DNA of 64,000 nt. Source: Herbaspirillum sp. SJZ107 (GTDB lineage: Bacteria; Pseudomonadota; Gammaproteobacteria; Burkholderiales; Burkholderiaceae_D). The translations under genes and the position numbers were made by a program. Below, in pieces: positions 53,274 to 61,285 of this stretch. The stretch is from assembly GCF_006715485.1 (NCBI RefSeq), contig NZ_VFNH01000003.1, positions 558,001-622,000 of the forward strand, in the 5' to 3' direction. Each line of letters begins with the position of its first letter. Position 1 is the stretch's first letter. Under the pieces are notes generated by a model. The model made no database searches and was not told the origin of the DNA. It worked only from the letters and a program-made list of their open reading frames with translations.

Positions 53274-54641
53274 TCAAGCCTCCACGTCGCTGGCAATGAA
53301 CATGCTGCGCCAGGCCTGCTCGACTGCCGCCATCGTCAGGCGCGCCTCGCTGCCGGCAAAGCCGGCGAAATCGGCGACCCGGTCCAGCAGTTCGCCTGGG
53401 TAGCAGGCCAGCAGCGCACGCCCGGACTGCGGATGCAGGCGCTCGACCAGGTGGTCGGCTGCGCCTTCGTCGTAGTCGATGCGGCGCAGCCGGCATTGGC
53501 GCCGCAACAGGGTGCGATAGGCATTCGGCGACCACGCCCCGATGGCGGTCTTGTAGCCGATGCGGCGCAGTGCGGCGTCGTCGAACACCATGGCCGGATT
53601 CAGGTTGGTCGCGAACACGACGGCAGCGTCGAACGGCACGATCTCGGTCTGGCCACCCTGCAGCGCCAGCTGGTCGGTGCCGGCATCGAGCGGGCCGATG
53701 AAACGGTTGAGCAGCTCGGCGGCCGGCATGCGCTGGCGGCCGACGTCGTCGACCACCAGCATGCCGTTGTTGGCCTGCAGGTGCGGCGGCGCGTGGTACA
53801 CCCCCTGTTCGGCGTCGTAGCGCAGCTCGAGCGTCTCGCGGGCCATCTCGGCGCCGACGTGGACCAGCGGCCGTTGCGACACCGCCCAGCGGGCATCGCT
53901 GCTGCGGCGCTCTTCCTGGGTACTGCCGCGCGCCGACGGCGGAGGTGCGACGTGGATGGCAGGGTCGAACAAGCGGATCACCTGGCCACTGACGATCAGG
54001 GCATGCGGCACGGCGATCGCCCCGGGCAACAGGCGCCCGAGCTTGCGTGCCAGCTGGGTCTTGCCGCTGCCCGATGGGCCATACAGCAGCAGCGAACGCC
54101 GTGCGTACAGCGCGGCGCCCAGCGTGGCGCGCGCATCCGCTGCCAGGCCATCCTCGCCGAGCACGGCCGCGAGCTGGGCAGGGGTAATGCGCTCGGCATC
54201 GGCATGGCGCAGCGCCTGGCGTTCGACCATCGCACGGTAGGCTGCCAGCGTCACTGGCGCCGGTCCGACGTAGCGGCAACGCGCGAGCGCGTCAGCGGCG
54301 GTGCGCTGCCCGATCGGGGTCAACTGGTACTGCATGTCGATATCGGATTCGCCGCACCAGGCGACGTCCACCTGCTGCTCGGCGATCAGCGGGTTGAGCA
54401 CCTCGCGCAGCACGCTGATCGAGAGACGCAGCTTGCCCGCCAGGAGCGGCAGCGGCGCCTTGCCGCTGGCCTCGATCGCCTTGAGCACCAGGTCCGCCAC
54501 GAAGCGCGGCTCGAGACCGGTGTCGCGCACTGTCTTGGCCTGGCGGGGCAGGATCGGCATGACGTCCGATGCGTCCGCCATACTGCCCTGGAGCGTGCGC
54601 GAGGCCGTCGCGGTATTGCCTGTCGATAGCGTTTCAAACAT
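53274..54641 (-). CDS. AAA+ ATPase of the Tad locus
   Basis: A 455-residue ATPase whose role in pilus assembly is not established. An N-terminal winged-helix-like domain (about 45-110, VADLVLKAIEASGKAPLPLL) precedes an AAA+ module with Walker A GPSGSGKT (188-195) and Walker B MLVVDD (294-299). Sensor-1 is VVFATNLNPAMV. No membrane segment is visible. It is not a canonical CpaE, CpaF or TadZ. It lies between cpaA and cpaB in the same direction, abutting cpaB, so it is probably co-expressed. Confidence 0.85.
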   Translation of the reverse strand: MFETLSTGNTATASRTLQGSMADASDVMPILPRQAKTVRDTGLEPRFVADLVLKAIEASGKAPLPLLAGKLRLSISVLREVLNPLIAEQQVDVAWCGESDIDMQYQLTPIGQRTAADALARCRYVGPAPVTLAAYRAMVERQALRHADAERITPAQLAAVLGEDGLAADARATLGAALYARRSLLLYGPSGSGKTQLARKLGRLLPGAIAVPHALIVSGQVIRLFDPAIHVAPPPSARGSTQEERRSSDARWAVSQRPLVHVGAEMARETLELRYDAEQGVYHAPPHLQANNGMLVVDDVGRQRMPAAELLNRFIGPLDAGTDQLALQGGQTEIVPFDAAVVFATNLNPAMVFDDAALRRIGYKTAIGAWSPNAYRTLLRRQCRLRRIDYDEGAADHLVERLHPQSGRALLACYPGELLDRVADFAGFAGSEARLTMAAVEQAWRSMFIASDVEA

Positions 54642-54737
54642 CGGAATCCCCTAGAAACCTTCATGTTTTCTGAAAGAGGTCGGATTGATTCTAGCGACCG
54701 CCTTCCAGTCCACCCTTGCGCTTTGCCAAAGGCAGAC

Positions 54738-55262
54738 TCAACCGTAGTGACGAAGCAGGACCGTGATCGTGCCGACCGCGATGGCCAGCCCATATGGAAT
54801 GGAACCGGCGCTCTGCTGGAGCGGCATGTCGGTCATATGGATGCCCGGTACCATGAAGCCGGATAACAGGTAGCGGATGTTGGTAAAGGCCAGCCGCAGG
54901 CGGCCATTCATCAGCACGACGCACAGTGACATGACGCCGCCGACGCACCACGTCAGCACGGCGACCTCGAATGCTTCCTCAGGACCAATGAATGCCCCCG
55001 CGACGGCGATCAGCTTGACGTCGCCGGCCGCCATGCCGCGCAGCAGATAAAACGGCAGAAATATCGCGAAGCCGACCCCCATGCCGGAAAATGCTTTCAG
55101 CACGGATGCGCCAGGGCTTGCAGAGAGCAGATGCAATAACAGGGCACAAGCCAGGCCGGTCAGCAACAACCGGTTTGGAATGCGGCGCGTCGCCAGATCA
55201 TTGATGGCAGCAATGCAAACCAGCAAAAGGAGACTCAAGTCCAGATATGGTTCGATTGGCAT
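54738..55262 (-). CDS. cpaA: Prepilin peptidase CpaA/TadV
   Basis: A 174-residue A24-family aspartic protease that cleaves Flp prepilin. Two aspartates are in the expected motifs, AINDLATRRIPN and GMAAGDVKLIAVAG (GxGD-type, here AAGD). Five or six membrane helices fill the sequence. No N-methylation domain is present, as usual for TadV. It lies between flp and the AAA+ gene. Confidence 0.92.
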   Translation of the reverse strand: MPIEPYLDLSLLLLVCIAAINDLATRRIPNRLLLTGLACALLLHLLSASPGASVLKAFSGMGVGFAIFLPFYLLRGMAAGDVKLIAVAGAFIGPEEAFEVAVLTWCVGGVMSLCVVLMNGRLRLAFTNIRYLLSGFMVPGIHMTDMPLQQSAGSIPYGLAIAVGTITVLLRHYG

Positions 55263-55276
55263 AGCATCCTCGAAAC

Positions 55277-55310
55277 AAAAAAGCCCTCCGGGCCGAATGT
55301 CCCGGAGGGC
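55277..55310 (-). terminator. Strong terminator directly after flp
   Basis: Read on the minus strand, GCCCTCCGGG pairs perfectly with CCCGGAGGGC around an 8-base loop and is followed by six T. It sits between the flp stop (55320) and cpaA (start 55262). It would let flp RNA exceed that of the assembly genes. Confidence 0.92.
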
Positions 55311-55319
55311 AAGTGCTAC

Positions 55320-55499
55320 TTACTTATTCTGGAGCGCAGTGCTGATCTCTCCGAACAAAGTCTTCAGATCGCCACCCACGGTCTTGGCGGCACCGGCGAT
55401 CACCACGCCGATCAGTGCAGCGATCAGGCCGTACTCGATCGCGGTCACACCGTTTTCGTCAGCAACGAAGGTTTTGACTGCAGAGATGAAGTTGCTCAT
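55320..55499 (-). CDS. flp: Flp-type pilin
   Basis: A 59-residue major pilin of the Tad/Flp pilus. A short leader (MSNFISAVKTFVADENG) ends at the cleavage Gly, followed by VTAIEYGLIAALIGVVIAGA with the Glu-Tyr pair typical of Flp. The protein is otherwise short, as Flp pilins are. The ATG at 55499 is chosen for this leader; the frame is open farther upstream. It is the first gene of the Tad locus. Confidence 0.96.
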   Translation of the reverse strand: MSNFISAVKTFVADENGVTAIEYGLIAALIGVVIAGAAKTVGGDLKTLFGEISTALQNK

Positions 55500-55852
55500 A
55501 ACGTACTCCCATATGGTAGGTTGATGAAACACTGACCGGAGGGCGCTGACTGCGACAACTGCGCTTCTTGCGACTGGCTGCTTCGCGTTCCGTGTCAGTG
55601 AGTTCACTATAAGATGTGATGCCGTACGGCAATTTGATTACGCGCAATTTTTTCCTTAGAGAATTATTTTTTGGTATGAGGAATTTTTTTAGCACCTTTA
55701 AACAGCACGCTGCTGTCCAAAAATTCGTAAAAATCAAACACACCTAGAGAAATTTTATTTGCATAATTGAAATTAATGTAGAAAGCCGTTATGCTGATTT
55801 TATTGCTTTAGTGAAATGCCAGATGCATAGGCGCCCGACAGGGACATGGTTC
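55500..55852. other. AT-rich divergent regulatory region between flp and GGDEF gene
   Basis: This 353-base gap between divergent genes contains no plausible gene. Bases 55621-55800 hold about 33% GC by my count, far below the surrounding coding DNA. A 12-bp palindrome, TGCCGTACGGCA, lies at 55620-55631. On the minus strand TTGCCG and TATAGT, 15 bases apart, may be the flp promoter (55606-55632). A-tracts and T-tracts recur, suggesting curved DNA or a nucleoid-protein binding site. Confidence 0.7.
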
Positions 55853-56926
55853 ATGCGCCAGCTTCTGGATTACATAGCCGGGAACGACATGGACTCGCTT
55901 CTGAAACATATGGTGGACATGACCGGCCACCGCGACCACGCAATGCTCGACATTTCCGTGATCTCGGCGGTGCGGGAGTTGGCCGGGGCCGTGCAGACCC
56001 GCATCCTGAGCATTGCCTCCGTGTCGGGGCAACAAGTCCTGCGTGCCCGCGCATCGATCCGCAGAGGCAGCCCTGCCCGCCTCGAGGACGCACACGAGGG
56101 TGGCCCCGGCGAAGCACTGGCCAGCCATCCGGTACTGATGCAGTGTCTGATGGCGCGCCGGCCCAGCGCCGAAGCGCTCGACGGCGACGGCATGCGCACG
56201 CTATGGCTGCCGATCTGGTTCGGCGACAAGGCCGGCACCTGCCTCGAAATCCGCGACGACAAACCGTTCGCCGACGTCACCGTCCACATGGTCGGCGGCA
56301 TCGTCGGCGTGTACCGCAACTTCCAGAACCTGCTCGACTACAGCGAACGCGATTCCCTCACCGGCCTGCTCAACCGCAAGACCTTCGACGACCAGCTGGC
56401 GCGCATGCTGCACAGCGCGCAGCAGCAGGATGCGCGCCTGCCCGGTCTCCCGGAACGGCGTCAGATCAATGGTCAGGAAAAGCAGTGGCTGGCAGTGGTC
56501 GACGTCGATCACTTCAAGGCGGTCAACGACCGGTTCGGCCACCTGTACGGCGACGAAGTGCTGATCCTGATCGCCAACCTGCTGCAATCCTCGTTTCGCG
56601 CCCAGGACCGCGTATTCCGCTTCGGCGGCGAAGAATTCGTCGTGCTGCTGCGCTCGACCACGCTGGACAATACCTGGAAGATCATCGAACGCTTCCGCGC
56701 CGGCGTGGCCAATCACAGCTTCCCGCAAGTGGGGCGGGTGACCGTCAGCGTCGGCTTCGTCGCGATCAGCGCCTTCGAATCGCCGGTAATGACGCTCGGC
56801 CATGCCGACCAGGCGCTGTACCACGCCAAGAGCAGCGGCCGCAATCGCGCCTGCCACTACGACGATCTGGTCTCGCACGGCATGGTGCAGGCAGCGGCCT
56901 CGAACGATACCGCCGAATTCTTCTGA
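55853..56926 (+). CDS. GGDEF-domain diguanylate cyclase
   Basis: A 357-residue predicted enzyme that makes c-di-GMP from two GTP. An N-terminal sensor-like region (about 1-175, GAF-like or unassigned) precedes the GGDEF domain. The active site is G258-G-E-E-F262. The inhibitory I-site RxxD (R249-A-Q-D252) is five residues before it, so product feedback is likely. The start is uncertain; ATG 55853 has AGGGA upstream, and GTG 55811 would add 14 residues. It diverges from flp. Confidence 0.88.
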   Translation: MRQLLDYIAGNDMDSLLKHMVDMTGHRDHAMLDISVISAVRELAGAVQTRILSIASVSGQQVLRARASIRRGSPARLEDAHEGGPGEALASHPVLMQCLMARRPSAEALDGDGMRTLWLPIWFGDKAGTCLEIRDDKPFADVTVHMVGGIVGVYRNFQNLLDYSERDSLTGLLNRKTFDDQLARMLHSAQQQDARLPGLPERRQINGQEKQWLAVVDVDHFKAVNDRFGHLYGDEVLILIANLLQSSFRAQDRVFRFGGEEFVVLLRSTTLDNTWKIIERFRAGVANHSFPQVGRVTVSVGFVAISAFESPVMTLGHADQALYHAKSSGRNRACHYDDLVSHGMVQAAASNDTAEFF

Positions 56927-56950
56927 TGCCGTGCAGGATGCTGCGCCGGC

Positions 56951-58171
56951 TCAGGCCAGTGACAGGAAGCGCAGCGGGTCGACCTGCCACTTGTCGGGAG
57001 ACTCGTGGCGCACAATACGGTCGCCCCCGCCGAAGCCCAGTCCGCGCGCCAGGTCGACCAGTTCCGGCTTGATATAGGCCTGGCTGCGGGTACTGTAGAA
57101 CACCCTGACCTTGGGCGTGAGCAGGCTCGTTTCGTGCGGTTCGATCACCACGCCGAGGCGTCCCGATTCCAGCAGCACCAGCGTGCCGACCGGGTAGATG
57201 CCGACGCAGCGCATGAATGCCTGGACCAGCGCCGGCTCGAACTGGGTGCTGCTCCACTCGTACATCTTGCGCAGCGCTTCGGCCGGCGGGATGCCCTTGT
57301 GGTAGCAGCGGTCGGCTGTGATGGCGTCGTAGACGTCGACGATGGCCGCCATCTGCGCCAGTTCGCTGATCGCCGCGCCGCCCTGGCGCTCCGGATAGCC
57401 GGCGCCGTCGCGCCGCTCGTGGTGGTGCAGCGTGATGTCGAGCGGGATCGTGCCGATGCCCGGCGTACGCGCCAGGATGTCGTGGCCGTCCTGCGGATGG
57501 CGGCGCACGACGGCGAATTCCTCTTCGGTCAGGCGCCCCGGCTTGTTCAGGATGGCATCCGGAATCAGGGCCTTGCCGGTATCGTGCAGCAGTCCGCCGA
57601 TGCCGGCCTGATAAATGGTCTCGGCATCCATCCCGCGCGCGCGGCAGAACGCCACCAGCAGGGTGCACACGCTGACCGAATGCAGGAAGGTGTAGTCGTC
57701 CTTGCTCTTGATGACGGACAGCCCGAGCAAGGCGCCGGCGTTGCGCAGGATCGAGCCGGTGATGTTCTCGACGACCGGCGACACCTGATCGAGTTCGACC
57801 GCCCGCCCCATGCGCGCATCCTGCATCACGGTCTTGACCAGGCCGGCGGCCTGGCGCCGGATCGCCAGCGCGCGATCGAATTCATCGGCCAGGGTGCTGC
57901 GCGGCGCCACTACCGGACGGGCGCCGATGGCGGCGATCCCGGCGTCGACCTTGGCCTCGGCTTCGGCCACGGTCGGCGCATCGTCGGCATCCAGGCCGAG
58001 GCTGCAATCGATGGTCACGGACTGGATACGCGCTGCCAAGATCTTGCGGATTTCGTCATCGTGCGTAATCTTGAAACGGTTGCGCAGGAAGGGATGCGTC
58101 ATCCAGCCACAGTCGAGCGCATGGATGAACATCCCGACGCGCAGCTGCGAGGGATCAACTTTCTTCAGCAT
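56951..58171 (-). CDS. HD-GYP domain c-di-GMP phosphodiesterase
   Basis: A 406-residue predicted phosphodiesterase degrading c-di-GMP. An N-terminal DUF3391-like segment (about 5-60) is followed by an HD-GYP domain (about 150-320) with the metal pair H196-D197 (LLHDTGK) and the signature HHERRDGAGYP (250-260). Key residues are intact. It converges on the GGDEF gene, with 24 bases between stops. No membrane helix is visible. Confidence 0.93.
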   Translation of the reverse strand: MLKKVDPSQLRVGMFIHALDCGWMTHPFLRNRFKITHDDEIRKILAARIQSVTIDCSLGLDADDAPTVAEAEAKVDAGIAAIGARPVVAPRSTLADEFDRALAIRRQAAGLVKTVMQDARMGRAVELDQVSPVVENITGSILRNAGALLGLSVIKSKDDYTFLHSVSVCTLLVAFCRARGMDAETIYQAGIGGLLHDTGKALIPDAILNKPGRLTEEEFAVVRRHPQDGHDILARTPGIGTIPLDITLHHHERRDGAGYPERQGGAAISELAQMAAIVDVYDAITADRCYHKGIPPAEALRKMYEWSSTQFEPALVQAFMRCVGIYPVGTLVLLESGRLGVVIEPHETSLLTPKVRVFYSTRSQAYIKPELVDLARGLGFGGGDRIVRHESPDKWQVDPLRFLSLA

Positions 58172-58335
58172 GGGGGGAGGCGCAGGTCGGTTGCCGGTAA
58201 ATCGCGGTGGGTCTCAGGGTATGTTAATGTCGCCGCGTTTCGCGGCGCTCAAGTATAGCTACTCTGGGGTGTTTAGTTGCCAGATGAAAACAATTCCTGA
58301 TCAATATGTGTCTATAAAGATACAAATATTTCGTA

Positions 58336-59268
58336 ATGGAACTTAGACAACTCCGCTATTTCGTTGCCATCGTCGATCACGGCTCGCTATCGCGCGCGGC
58401 CCTGGTGCTGCATGTGGCGCAACCGGCGCTGACCCAGCAGTTGCGCCAGCTGGAAGACGAACTGGGCGTGCAGCTGCTGCACCGTACCGCCCAGGGTGTG
58501 CTCAGCACCGACGCCGGCAAGGTGTTCTACGAGCACGCGCAGGCGATCCTGAAACAGGTCGCGGATGCCCAGGCCGCCGTGGTGCAGTCGGCCGAGCGGC
58601 CGTCGGGCAGCGTCACGCTGGGCCTGCCGCACAGCATTTCGAGCGCGCTGGCGCTGCCGCTCCTGCGCGCCATCCGCCAGAGATACCCGGAAATCACGCT
58701 GCAGCTGACCGAGGAATTGACCGGCAACCTGGCCGAGCAGCTGCGCGCCGGCCGCGTCAATCTCGCCGTACTGCTCGACGACGGCCAGCTGGGCGGCTTC
58801 GCCACCACCCCGCTGGTCGAGGAAGAATTGCGCTACATCTGCCGCGACGATGCGCCGCTGGCGAGCGGGCGCGACAGCGTGTCCCTGCGCGAAGTGCTGG
58901 ACACCACCCTGATCCTGCCCGGCCTGCAGCATGGCGTACGGCCGCGCATCGAAAGCACGGCGCGCGGCGCCGGCCTGCACGCGCGCGACGTCATCGAAAT
59001 CAATTCGATCGCCATCCTGAAATCGGCGATCCTGGCCGGCATGGGCGCGACCATCCTGCCGGTGGCGCCGGTGCTGGCCGAAGTCGAACGCGGCGCGATG
59101 CGCGCGCTGCCGATCCATGGCCCGGCGATCGCACGCACCGTGGTGCTGTGCGCCTCGCGCAATATCCCGCTCACGAATGCGGCCGCCGCAGTCGGCCGCC
59201 TGGTAGCCCAGGTGGCGCACGATTTGTGCGACAGCGGAGGCTGGGTCGGCGCCCGTCCCCTCCCCTGA
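58336..59268 (+). CDS. LysR-family transcriptional regulator
   Basis: A 310-residue regulator. The N-terminal winged helix-turn-helix (1-60) has MELRQLRYFVAIVDHGSLSR and QPALTQQLRQLEDELGVQLL. The periplasmic-binding-type effector domain follows. It most resembles the Nac/CysB-like nitrogen or aromatic-compound branch but I cannot name a ligand. No ribosome site is evident. It precedes the cyd operon on the same strand, with a terminator between. Confidence 0.9.
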   Translation: MELRQLRYFVAIVDHGSLSRAALVLHVAQPALTQQLRQLEDELGVQLLHRTAQGVLSTDAGKVFYEHAQAILKQVADAQAAVVQSAERPSGSVTLGLPHSISSALALPLLRAIRQRYPEITLQLTEELTGNLAEQLRAGRVNLAVLLDDGQLGGFATTPLVEEELRYICRDDAPLASGRDSVSLREVLDTTLILPGLQHGVRPRIESTARGAGLHARDVIEINSIAILKSAILAGMGATILPVAPVLAEVERGAMRALPIHGPAIARTVVLCASRNIPLTNAAAAVGRLVAQVAHDLCDSGGWVGARPLP

Positions 59269-59280
59269 ACTGTCCCTGAC

Positions 59281-59300
59281 AAGCCCTCTCCGGGCTTTTT
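59281..59300 (+). terminator. Terminator after the LysR gene
   Basis: AAGCCC pairs with GGGCTT around TCTCC and runs into TTT. It follows the LysR stop by 12 bases. Its T-run overlaps the start of the FNR box. Confidence 0.7.
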
Positions 59301-59312
59301 GATGTGCATCAA
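59299..59312 (+). promoter_or_regulatory. FNR/ANR box upstream of the cyd operon
   Basis: TTGATGTGCATCAA matches the FNR consensus TTGAT-N4-ATCAA at every fixed position. If it is at -41.5, the -10 hexamer would be at 59335-59340, where TAACCT stands. This is a class II activator layout for oxygen-limited induction of a high-affinity oxidase. Confidence 0.9.
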
Positions 59313-59426
59313 AGATTTTTCCGCTTGGGAAAACTAACCTCGCGTCATCGCTCCATTATCAGATCTAGCTACACGTAGTTTGCGCACGCTCAAATCTGCC
59401 GTTGGAGCATTTTGAAGGCGCACACC

Positions 59427-59645
59427 ATGCACACTCTTTCCAAGCACGCGCTGCGCACACCGCGCCGCAGCAACCTGGCCTTGACGCTGGCCGTGACCAT
59501 CGCCGTCAAGTGCCTGGCGCTGTACGGCCTCTGGTACGCCTGTTTCTCGCATCCGCAAACCAAGCACATGCTGCTGCCGGCCGGCCAGGTGGAACGCCAC
59601 CTGTTCGCCATCCCGGCTGCGCGTGATTCCCTCCCCAACAAATAA
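59427..59645 (+). CDS. cydP: Small cytochrome bd oxidase-associated protein CydP
   Basis: A 72-residue protein with one membrane helix (about 18-40, NLALTLAVTIAVKCLALYGL). Small CydP-type proteins are encoded just upstream of cydA in betaproteobacteria and are thought to be extra subunits. The ATG at 59427 follows GAAGG; a TTG 15 bases earlier is possible. cydA starts 14 bases later. Role inferred from position and family. Confidence 0.75.
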   Translation: MHTLSKHALRTPRRSNLALTLAVTIAVKCLALYGLWYACFSHPQTKHMLLPAGQVERHLFAIPAARDSLPNK

Positions 59646-59659
59646 AAGCAGGTCCCACC

Positions 59660-61270
59660 ATGCCTCCGCTCGACGATGTCGTAGCCCTCTCGCGGCTACA
59701 GTTCGCAGCCACCGCGCTGTATCACTTCCTGTTCGTTCCCCTGACCCTGGGCCTGGCCTGGATCCTGTTCATCATGGAATCTAGCTACGTCATGACCGGC
59801 CGCCAGGTGTACAAGGACATGACCCAGTTCTGGGGCAAACTGTTCGGCATTAACTTCGCGATGGGCGTCACCACCGGCATCACGATGGAATTCCAGTTCG
59901 GCACCAACTGGGCCTACTATTCCCACTACGTCGGCGACATCTTCGGTGCGCCGCTGGCGATCGAAGGCTTGATGGCCTTCTTCCTCGAATCGACCATGGT
60001 CGGCCTGTTCTTCCTCGGCTGGAACCGCCTCTCTCCGCGCAAGCACCTGATGGTGACCTTCTTCGTGGCGCTCGGCTCCAGCCTGTCGGCACTGTGGATC
60101 CTGATCGCCAACGGCTGGATGAACCACCCGGTCGGCGCCGCATTCAACTTCGACACCATGCGCATGGAGCTGGTCTCGATCTCGGAAGTGATCTTCAATC
60201 CGGTGGCGCAGGTCAAGTTCGTGCACACCGCCGCCGCCGGCTACGTGACGGCCTCGATGTTCGTGCTCGGTATCTCGGCGCTGTACCTGCTCAAGGCGCG
60301 CGACGTGCCGTTCGCGCTGCGCTCGTTCGCCATCGCCGCCGCCTTCGGCCTGGCCTCGACCCTGTCCGTGATCGTGCTGGGCGACGAATCCGGCTACACC
60401 GCCGGCGAAGTCAACAAGGTGAAACTGGCCGCCATCGAAGCGGCCTGGGAAACCCAGCCGGCGCCGGCGGGCCTCACGCTCTTCGGTTTTCCCGACGACG
60501 AGAAACAAACAACCGACTACTCGGTCGAGCTGCCCTGGGTGCTGGGCCTGATCGCTACCCGTTCCTACGACGGCAAGGTGACCGGCCTGAAGGAACTGCG
60601 CATGGAAAACGAAGCGCGCATCCGTACCGGCATGACGGCCTACGCCGCCTTGCTGCGCCTGAAGGGCGGCGACAAGTCGCCTGAAGCGAAAGCCGCCTTC
60701 GAAGCGGTCAAGGCCGACCTCGGCTACGGCTTGCTGCTGAAGAAGTACACGCCGAACGTGGTCGACGCCAGCGAAGCGCAGATCAAGCAGGCCGCCGCCG
60801 ACACCATTCCGAAAGTGGCGCCGCTGTTCTGGTCCTTCCGCGGCATGGTCTTCCTCGGCTTCCTGTTCCTGTTCATCTTCTGCGCTTCGGTGTGGTTCAT
60901 GGTGCGCCGCAACCTGGCGCCGCAGCGCTGGCTGTTGAAACTGTGCGTGATCTCGATCCCGCTGCCTTGGGTCGCTGCCGAACTGGGCTGGATCGTGGCC
61001 GAATACGGCCGCCAGCCCTGGACCATCGCCGGCGTGCTGCCGACCCATCTGTCGGCATCGAGCCTGAGCCCGGGCAGCCTGTGGTTTTCGCTGTTCGGCT
61101 TCCTCGGCTTCTACACGCTGCTGCTGGTGGTCGAGATGGGCCTGATGATCAAGTACGCCAGGATCGGCCCGGCCAGCCTGCATACCGGCCGCTATCACGG
61201 GGAGCCGGGCGGCGAAGCGGGCACGGATAAACCCGGGCACCTGGCGGACGACCAGATCGCCGCCGTATAA
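59660..61270 (+). CDS. cydA: Cytochrome bd ubiquinol oxidase subunit I
   Basis: A 536-residue subunit of a bd-type quinol oxidase, an inner-membrane enzyme with very high oxygen affinity. The sequence follows E. coli CydA closely, including the long Q-loop and VAEYGRQPW. Heme ligands are H22 (LYHFLFVP, b595) and H189 (VKFVHT, b558). The C-terminus is acidic and short. It is followed by cydB after 15 bases. Confidence 0.97.
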   Translation: MPPLDDVVALSRLQFAATALYHFLFVPLTLGLAWILFIMESSYVMTGRQVYKDMTQFWGKLFGINFAMGVTTGITMEFQFGTNWAYYSHYVGDIFGAPLAIEGLMAFFLESTMVGLFFLGWNRLSPRKHLMVTFFVALGSSLSALWILIANGWMNHPVGAAFNFDTMRMELVSISEVIFNPVAQVKFVHTAAAGYVTASMFVLGISALYLLKARDVPFALRSFAIAAAFGLASTLSVIVLGDESGYTAGEVNKVKLAAIEAAWETQPAPAGLTLFGFPDDEKQTTDYSVELPWVLGLIATRSYDGKVTGLKELRMENEARIRTGMTAYAALLRLKGGDKSPEAKAAFEAVKADLGYGLLLKKYTPNVVDASEAQIKQAAADTIPKVAPLFWSFRGMVFLGFLFLFIFCASVWFMVRRNLAPQRWLLKLCVISIPLPWVAAELGWIVAEYGRQPWTIAGVLPTHLSASSLSPGSLWFSLFGFLGFYTLLLVVEMGLMIKYARIGPASLHTGRYHGEPGGEAGTDKPGHLADDQIAAV

Positions 61271-61285
61271 ATCAAAGGAACCATC

